Positions 5,610 through 9,492 of a stretch of 9,492 nt of DNA are shown here, in pieces. Source of the stretch: a bacterium (GTDB lineage Bacteria; Patescibacteria; Saccharimonadia; Saccharimonadales; UBA4665); the NCBI GenBank assembly GCA_021778165.1, contig JAJYCU010000008.1, positions 1,600 to 11,091 of the forward strand, given 5' to 3'. Below the pieces are notes generated by a model. That model was not told the origin of the DNA and did no database searches. It saw nothing but the letters and a program-made list of their open reading frames with translations. Both the position numbers and the translations under genes were made by a program. The first letter of the stretch is position 1. Each line of letters begins with the position of its first letter.

Positions 5610-7178
5610 TTATACCTTAAAATATAGTACTAAGATTAAGACTATTAACAAGATCAAAATTAATGATAATAAAATTATATTTAATGGATTAATAATTTTC
5701 GGTGTTTGACTGTTGATATTTGATTTTAATTTATTATCTTGCTTTATATTTTGATTATTAGAAATTTTTACTGCAATAGGTAAATTATTTTTATTATCTA
5801 ATATTAGATTCTTTTCAACCAAAAGTTCTTCAACTGATTTTGGTGAACTAAACTGAACTGGCATATTGTCTTCATCCCTAACATCTTTATAGATTGGGTC
5901 TTTCTCGAAATCTATTTGATGTAGTATAAGTTCTTTTTTCAAAATCTCTTCAAAATGGCCTGTAGCCAAATATTCTTTAACAACTCGCCTCATCCCATTT
6001 AAGCTAATTTCACGGTTTTTAAATATTTGTTTCAGAGAAACATTTTCTAGTTTTATTTTCTCGCTAATTAAAATAATTTCCTTATCAGACAAATTAAGTT
6101 TTACTTGTTTTGCGTTTTCAAAAGATTTGTCCTGGTTGCGTTCAATATTATTAGATTGAGGGATTAAAGTATTTTGCTCAGGAATAGTTTGGATGTTACC
6201 ACCTTGAATCTCATTTCTAATCCGAAGTTTAAATACCTCAACTTGATTATCTAATCTTTCTAAATGACTTCTCAAACCTACTTTTAAATCAAGTGATGAT
6301 TCAATAGGTTTTTCAACTGCTTTAATCCTATATATTTCATTATTCAAAAACTCGAAGGCGGATTTTTTCTTTTCTGAAACAATTGGGACTAATTTCGGTA
6401 ATTCGGACTTTTTATTCGGTTTTTTATATTCAAAATTCAATCGAGAAGTTTCGATAATAGTATTCCGTGAAACAGGTTGACGCAACTCTATATCATTTAA
6501 AATCTCACCTTTCTCAAACTGAGACGAAGTAATTGAGTATGCTTTATGTAAATCACCGGTTGATGATAGATTAGTTAAAAAATATTCGACTTTAGTATTT
6601 CGATCAAAATGAGGTAATTCACTTAAATGTATATCGGCTATGGATTGAAGAATTATCTTATCTTCATCTGGAGAAATAATCTCAGTAAAAGTTGAGGTGT
6701 CATCTTCAGCTTGAGCTTCATCTTCTTTTTCAACTGTTTTACTCTCATGAGATTTATCTAATGAATACCCCAAATTAGGTCGTAACAAGGTTCTATCTGA
6801 ATCTCCGGATGTAATCTCAGCAGAAGTTGAGGTGTCATCTTCAGCTAAATTGGATTTTTGTAGGCTATCTAGCTGAACTGATTCTGAATCTATTAATAAA
6901 CTACTGTCGTCATCTGATGTAATCTCAGTAGAAGTTGAGGTGTCATCTTCAGCTTGAGCTTCATCTTCTTTTTCAACTGTTTTACTCTCATGAGATTTAT
7001 CTAAAGGACTTTTTATCTCAAATAGATTACTTAATTTAAATTCTTCATTATCTTTAGACTTAAACTTAGAAAAAAAATTCTGAATTAAATTAGATTTTTT
7101 TGTCTTATGTTTTTTGTCATCTTCCTGCTCTTCGTCGTCTTCTTCTTCAGGATTGTTATTAAAATTCTCAAACTCCAT
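5610..7178 (-). CDS. uncharacterised acidic, repeat-containing, tail-anchored membrane protein
   Basis: I do not recognise this 522-residue protein. It begins with a run of acidic residues (11-21) and a basic patch KKHKTKK (22-28), then a low-complexity acidic, Ser/Thr-rich region (about 45-178). This holds two near-identical 28-residue copies starting LDKSHESKTVEK (59-86 and 140-167, one substitution) and a short partial copy, AEDDTSTSAEITS (112-124). The middle (about 180-330) is mixed and more fold-like. Residues about 360-430 look like a compact helical domain with the motif ISLNGMRRVVKEYLATGHFEEILKKEL. A single very hydrophobic helix (501-520) ends the protein two residues before the stop, so it should be tail-anchored with nearly the whole chain in the cytoplasm. 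There is no signal peptide and no cysteine. It lies 42 bases after rplY and 7 bases before trhO. No Shine-Dalgarno site is visible. Being in a ribosome/tRNA operon does not prove a role in translation. Confidence 0.9.
   Translation of the reverse strand: MEFENFNNNPEEEDDEEQEDDKKHKTKKSNLIQNFFSKFKSKDNEEFKLSNLFEIKSPLDKSHESKTVEKEDEAQAEDDTSTSTEITSDDDSSLLIDSESVQLDSLQKSNLAEDDTSTSAEITSGDSDRTLLRPNLGYSLDKSHESKTVEKEDEAQAEDDTSTFTEIISPDEDKIILQSIADIHLSELPHFDRNTKVEYFLTNLSSTGDLHKAYSITSSQFEKGEILNDIELRQPVSRNTIIETSRLNFEYKKPNKKSELPKLVPIVSEKKKSAFEFLNNEIYRIKAVEKPIESSLDLKVGLRSHLERLDNQVEVFKLRIRNEIQGGNIQTIPEQNTLIPQSNNIERNQDKSFENAKQVKLNLSDKEIILISEKIKLENVSLKQIFKNREISLNGMRRVVKEYLATGHFEEILKKELILHQIDFEKDPIYKDVRDEDNMPVQFSSPKSVEELLVEKNLILDNKNNLPIAVKISNNQNIKQDNKLKSNINSQTPKIINPLNIILLSLILILLIVLILVLYFKV
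6677..7004. repeat. direct repeats inside the hypothetical gene (two 85-bp copies plus a 35-bp partial)
   Basis: Positions 6677-6761 and 6920-7004 are the same 85 bases apart from one difference (6688 versus 6931), and 73 bases run without a mismatch. The copies are 243 bases apart. A third, partial copy (6812-6846, one mismatch) lies between them, 108 bases from the right-hand copy. All offsets are multiples of three, so the frame and peptide are kept. Synonymous sites are also identical, which points to recent duplication or gene conversion rather than selection on the protein alone. Confidence 0.95.
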
Positions 7179-7194
7179 AATATTTAAATATTAT
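7177..7194. promoter_or_regulatory. 18-bp perfect palindrome overlapping the start codon of the hypothetical gene
   Basis: The sequence ATAATATTTAAATATTAT reads the same on both strands and includes two bases of the gene's start codon. A TATAAT lies on the minus strand at 7195-7190, so the palindrome covers both a possible -10 box and the initiation site. It could be an operator or an RNA hairpin that limits initiation. All 18 bases are A or T, so chance is a real alternative. Confidence 0.35.
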
Positions 7195-7220
7195 ATTCTA
7201 CAGAACTACTTAGCAATATA

Positions 7221-7910
7221 TTATTCTTTTGGCGCCTCTGTGCTAGTAGGATTTTCTTCGACGGCTGATTCTTCTGTAGTTTCAATTGTCTCTTCTTCTC
7301 CACCAGCAAGTGCGTTATTAGCTGCTTCAATAGCACTTGGTTCATATACGCTTGCAATACTGGCAGTAGGATCAGACTTTAATGTTACATTTTTTGGCAA
7401 TATAAGATCACCAATAGAAAGATGATCGGAAGGTTCAACTAATTTTTCAGCATCATAGAATATTGCATCTGGTAAATTATTAGGCAAGGCTTCAACCAAA
7501 ACTGATTCTAAATGCTCAATAACAATTAAACCAGCACGTTCAGCAGGTGAAGATTCGTTACCTTCAGCATATCTTGGCTTAATTGGAATTTCTGCTTCAA
7601 CTAATTGATCAGTGAAAATTGAATTAAAAACAACATGAGACAAAGTTTGTTTCTGTGGTTCATAATCAGTTTCTTTAATCATTGTTGTTATTTCTCTTTT
7701 CTGATCGGTAGACTTTAAAACAACAGGGTGATGTTTACCGGCTGCGGATATAACAGATACTAGTTCTTTAAGCGATACCTGAGCAATAACTGAAGGTTTT
7801 CCATGATCATGAATAACAATCGGAACTTGCCCTAATTTTCGAATTTTTTTTACTTTTTTACCTGTTAATTCTCTTTTTTCAAATGATAACTGAATAGTGG
7901 TATCTGTCAT
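7221..7910 (-). CDS. rplY: 50S ribosomal protein L25 / general stress protein Ctc
   Basis: L25 binds 5S rRNA in the central protuberance of the large ribosomal subunit. The 229-residue product is the long CTC/TL5 form. It has an N-terminal L25 domain (about 5-95: LSFEKRELTGKKVKKIRKLGQVPIVIH..., then LSHVVFNSIFTDQLVEAEIPI at the domain junction), and a C-terminal beta domain (about 100-190) with the typical SVLVEALPNNLPDAI and HLSIGDLILP stretches. It ends in an acidic, low-complexity tail of about 35 residues (195-229), common in this form. The start is the ATG at 7910; an in-frame TAG 15 bases upstream excludes anything longer. A good AAGGAG lies at 7931-7926, but 15 bases from the ATG, which is longer than usual. 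It heads the leftward operon and has its own extended -10 promoter. Confidence 0.96.
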   Translation of the reverse strand: MTDTTIQLSFEKRELTGKKVKKIRKLGQVPIVIHDHGKPSVIAQVSLKELVSVISAAGKHHPVVLKSTDQKREITTMIKETDYEPQKQTLSHVVFNSIFTDQLVEAEIPIKPRYAEGNESSPAERAGLIVIEHLESVLVEALPNNLPDAIFYDAEKLVEPSDHLSIGDLILPKNVTLKSDPTASIASVYEPSAIEAANNALAGGEEETIETTEESAVEENPTSTEAPKE

Positions 7911-7925
7911 ATAAACTAAGTTCTA

Positions 7926-7931
7926 CTCCTT
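7926..7931 (-). promoter_or_regulatory. Shine-Dalgarno site of rplY with long spacing
   Basis: The minus strand reads AAGGAG here, the best ribosome site in the window, with 15 bases between it and the ATG. An in-frame TAG directly follows it, so no closer upstream start is possible. Confidence 0.55.
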
Positions 7932-7938
7932 TAAAGTT

Positions 7939-7994
7939 GGCTAATTTATATTTAATTATAGCAGATAATTGATTAGACTAATAATAAATTAGCC
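7939..7994. promoter_or_regulatory. perfect 11-bp inverted repeat bracketing the rplY promoter
   Basis: GGCTAATTTAT (7939-7949) and ATAAATTAGCC (7984-7994) are exact reverse complements separated by 34 bases. Their centres are 45 bp apart, close to four helical turns. The rplY extended -10 lies between them and dedA starts 15 bases to the right, so both divergent genes could be affected. A paired operator site or a long-loop hairpin in a dedA-strand transcript are both possible. The arms are unusually G+C-containing for this region, which makes pure chance less likely. Confidence 0.5.
7955..7963 (-). promoter_or_regulatory. extended -10 promoter of the rplY operon
   Basis: The minus strand reads TGCTATAAT, a perfect extended -10 (TGn plus TATAAT), about 45 bases upstream of the rplY ATG. 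The best -35 candidate is TTATTA at 18-base spacing (3 of 6), which fits a promoter that relies on the extended -10. The leader would be about 38 bases and includes the AAGGAG site. Confidence 0.6.
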
Positions 7995-8009
7995 TGTAAT
8001 ATTATATTA

Positions 8010-8633
8010 ATGTTTAATGTTGATCATTTATTACAAATTGGTGGCTTGTGGCTTATAGCAACTTTTATTTTTGCTGAAGTAGGCTTATTCTTAGGTTTTT
8101 TTCTACCTGGCGATACACTTTTAATAGCAGCTGGTATTTATGCTAAAGAAGGAAAGCTATCTCTTTCAACAGCACTTCTTGTTATTGCATTAGCCGCTAT
8201 TACTGGAGATAATTTTGCTTACTTTATTGGCCGAAAACTTGGACCAAAAGTTTTTACAAAACCTGATAGTTTACTACTCAGAAAAGATCACATCGAACAA
8301 GCTGAAAATTTTTACTTAAAATATGGCCCAAAGACTGTCCTGATTGCACATTTTTTTCCAGTAATCAGATCATTTTCACCATTACTAGCTGGTGTAGGAA
8401 AAATGAATTATAGAAAATATTTTATATACGATTTTATAGGCGATAGTTTATGGGCAGTTATCGTCACACTACTTGGCTATTATGTTGGCAGTCGTATCCC
8501 TAATATAGATCATTATATTTTGATTGTTTTAGTTGGAGTAGTGGTCATTTCTTTAATCCCAACTTTTTATCATTTATTTAGAATCATCCGTAAAAAACGC
8601 TCTATAAAATCTTCTTCAAATACTGACCAGTAA
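8010..8633 (+). CDS. DedA family membrane protein (SNARE-associated / VTT domain)
   Basis: This is the only plus-strand gene. DedA proteins are polytopic membrane proteins, several of which act as undecaprenyl-phosphate or phospholipid flippases and are needed for proton-motive-force balance and envelope integrity. The 207-residue product has the family signatures: E23 in [18 protein letters not shown] (21-38), [13 protein letters not shown] (66-78), and [36 protein letters not shown] (114-149) with the conserved arginine R120 and the PLLAG.G.M run. A final hydrophobic helix (about 168-190) is followed by a basic tail RIIRKKR. I cannot assign a subfamily, so no symbol is given. The ATG has no Shine-Dalgarno site and lies only about 10 bases after a TGTAAT (7995-8000), so a leaderless or near-leaderless message is possible. 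Its 3' end overlaps uvrA by 32 bases, tail to tail. Confidence 0.95.
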   Translation: MFNVDHLLQIGGLWLIATFIFAEVGLFLGFFLPGDTLLIAAGIYAKEGKLSLSTALLVIALAAITGDNFAYFIGRKLGPKVFTKPDSLLLRKDHIEQAENFYLKYGPKTVLIAHFFPVIRSFSPLLAGVGKMNYRKYFIYDFIGDSLWAVIVTLLGYYVGSRIPNIDHYILIVLVGVVVISLIPTFYHLFRIIRKKRSIKSSSNTDQ

Positions 8634-9492
8634 AACTATTAGGACTCTTTGCAATCTGATCTGGAGTACCCACGGCGACAATTTGACCGCCTGCCTCACC
8701 TCCTTCTGGGCCCATATCAATTATCCAATCAGCATTCTTTATAACATCTAAGTTATGCTCAATAATTATGACACTATTTCCGTGATCGACTAATAAATGA
8801 ATTATTTTTAGTAATTTTTCAACATCGCCCATATGTAGTCCAGTTGTTGGTTCATCTAAAATATATAAGGTTTTCCCGGTTGGTCTTCTAGATAATTCAG
8901 TAGCTAACTTAATTCTTTGAGCTTCACCACCACTTAGAGTAGTGGCTGGTTGCCCTAATTTAATATAACCAATTCCAACATCAACTAATGTTTGTAGTTT
9001 TCGAGACAGAATTGGAATGTTTTCAAAAAATTTAAACGCTTCATCACAAGTCATATTCAAAATATCACTTATATTCTTAGACTTATAGTGAATCTCAAGT
9101 GCTTCTTTGTTATATCTTCTACCCTTACAAACTTCACATTCAACATAAACATCAGGCAAGAAGTGCATCTCTATCTTTATAATTCCATCACCCGAACAAT
9201 TTTCACATCTTCCACCCTTTACATTGAAACTAAACCTACCGGCACTGTAGCCTCTCAGCTTAGCATCGGGTAGTTCAGCGAATAGTTCACGAATTGGCGT
9301 AAAAAGTCCAGTGTAGGTAGCTGGATTAGAGCGTGGGGTACGCCCAATTGGTGACTGATCAATAATAATTGCTTTATCCAAATTATCTATTCCTAAAATT
9401 TCTTCATGGTATCCGGGTACTGTATTGGCATGATGAAGTCTAGCTTGTAATTCTTTGGCTAAAATATCATTTATTAAACTTGATTTACCTGA
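8602..9492 (-). CDS. uvrA: UvrABC excinuclease subunit UvrA, C-terminal part, cut by window edge
   Basis: UvrA is the dimeric ATPase that finds DNA damage and loads UvrB. The window holds the last 296 residues, starting inside the Walker A loop of the second ATPase domain (SGKSSL at the edge). Seen after it are [17 protein letters not shown] (46-62 of the fragment), the zinc finger with cysteines at 96, 99, 119 and 122 (C-x2-C-x19-C-x2-C), the ABC signature [15 protein letters not shown] (186-200), Walker [13 protein letters not shown] (209-220) and the H-loop IIIEHN (242-247). It ends in GQYLKKIL followed by TAG. All catalytic motifs in view are intact and the C-terminus is normal in length. 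The reading frame runs unbroken to position 9492, so no start lies in this window. Its 3' end lies within the convergent dedA gene, and uvrC is about 4 kb further left in a separate operon. Confidence 0.98.
   Translation of the reverse strand, partial: SGKSSLINDILAKELQARLHHANTVPGYHEEILGIDNLDKAIIIDQSPIGRTPRSNPATYTGLFTPIRELFAELPDAKLRGYSAGRFSFNVKGGRCENCSGDGIIKIEMHFLPDVYVECEVCKGRRYNKEALEIHYKSKNISDILNMTCDEAFKFFENIPILSRKLQTLVDVGIGYIKLGQPATTLSGGEAQRIKLATELSRRPTGKTLYILDEPTTGLHMGDVEKLLKIIHLLVDHGNSVIIIEHNLDVIKNADWIIDMGPEGGEAGGQIVAVGTPDQIAKSPNSFTGQYLKKIL

Noticed and set aside
5605..5619. TATAAT just before trhO as an internal promoter
   Set aside because: The hexamer is only about 8 bases from the ATG and overlaps the stop codon of the upstream gene, too close for a normal start. 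The 7-base gap favours translational coupling.
6677..7004. CRISPR array or mobile-element repeats
   Set aside because: The repeats are in-frame parts of one coding region with unequal spacing (108 and 135 bases between neighbouring copies), one copy is partial, and the intervening sequence also codes. There are no cas genes and no transposase.
7114..7425. A 103-codon plus-strand open frame rich in serine
   Set aside because: It is antisense to the acidic start of the hypothetical gene and the acidic tail of rplY. Runs of Glu/Asp codons read backwards give Ser-rich frames. It spans two well-supported genes and shows no domain.
9088..9273. A 61-codon plus-strand open frame
   Set aside because: It lies wholly antisense to the zinc-finger region of UvrA, a strongly conserved coding segment. 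No motif and no ribosome site support it.
9379..9381. Start of a separate short protein at a TTG within uvrA
   Set aside because: The frame continues upstream without a stop to the window edge and encodes the second Walker A region of UvrA, so this is an internal leucine codon.

Overview
This is an ordinary, strongly AT-rich bacterial chromosomal segment (roughly two thirds A+T by eye), densely packed and almost all on the minus strand. Gene content and style suggest a Candidatus Saccharibacteria (TM7) or related CPR/Patescibacteria genome. The best hints are a solute-binding protein held by an N-terminal membrane anchor instead of a lipobox, placed next to secG, and the combination of compact housekeeping genes, few good Shine-Dalgarno sites and a reduced UvrC. 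The lineage is an inference from protein style and memory of related genomes, not from a marker-gene tree. The open reading frames are intact under the standard bacterial code. All nine stop codons visible are TAA or TAG.

Layout from right to left, in the minus-strand direction of transcription. The right edge (8602-9492) holds the C-terminal third of UvrA, cut in the Walker A loop of its second ATPase domain. It converges with a plus-strand dedA gene (8010-8633), and the two genes overlap by 32 bp at their 3' ends. A 99-bp divergent region (7911-8009) carries a good extended -10 promoter for the leftward operon and a perfect 11-bp inverted repeat around it. The leftward operon is rplY/ctc (ribosomal protein L25), an unrecognised acidic tail-anchored protein with internal repeats, trhO (tRNA U34 hydroxylase) and uvrC. 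A 151-bp intergenic region (3009-3159) with a long AT-rich hairpin and candidate promoters separates this from a second leftward group: a YvlD/phage-holin-4 family membrane protein, secG and an oligopeptide-type solute-binding protein. A tRNA-Leu(CAG) follows, and the left edge holds the N-terminal part of an FAD-linked oxidase.

Functional themes are translation (L25, tRNA-Leu, tRNA wobble modification), nucleotide excision repair (UvrA and UvrC), and the envelope (SecG, DedA, YvlD-like, solute-binding protein). No mobile element, CRISPR array, toxin-antitoxin pair or defence system is visible.

I see no convincing new multi-gene system. The items most worth a second look are the complete absence of cysteine from UvrC, including the positions of its iron-sulfur cluster; the uncharacterised tail-anchored protein with a near-identical 85-bp intragenic duplication; and the inverted repeats that bracket or overlap promoters and start codons.
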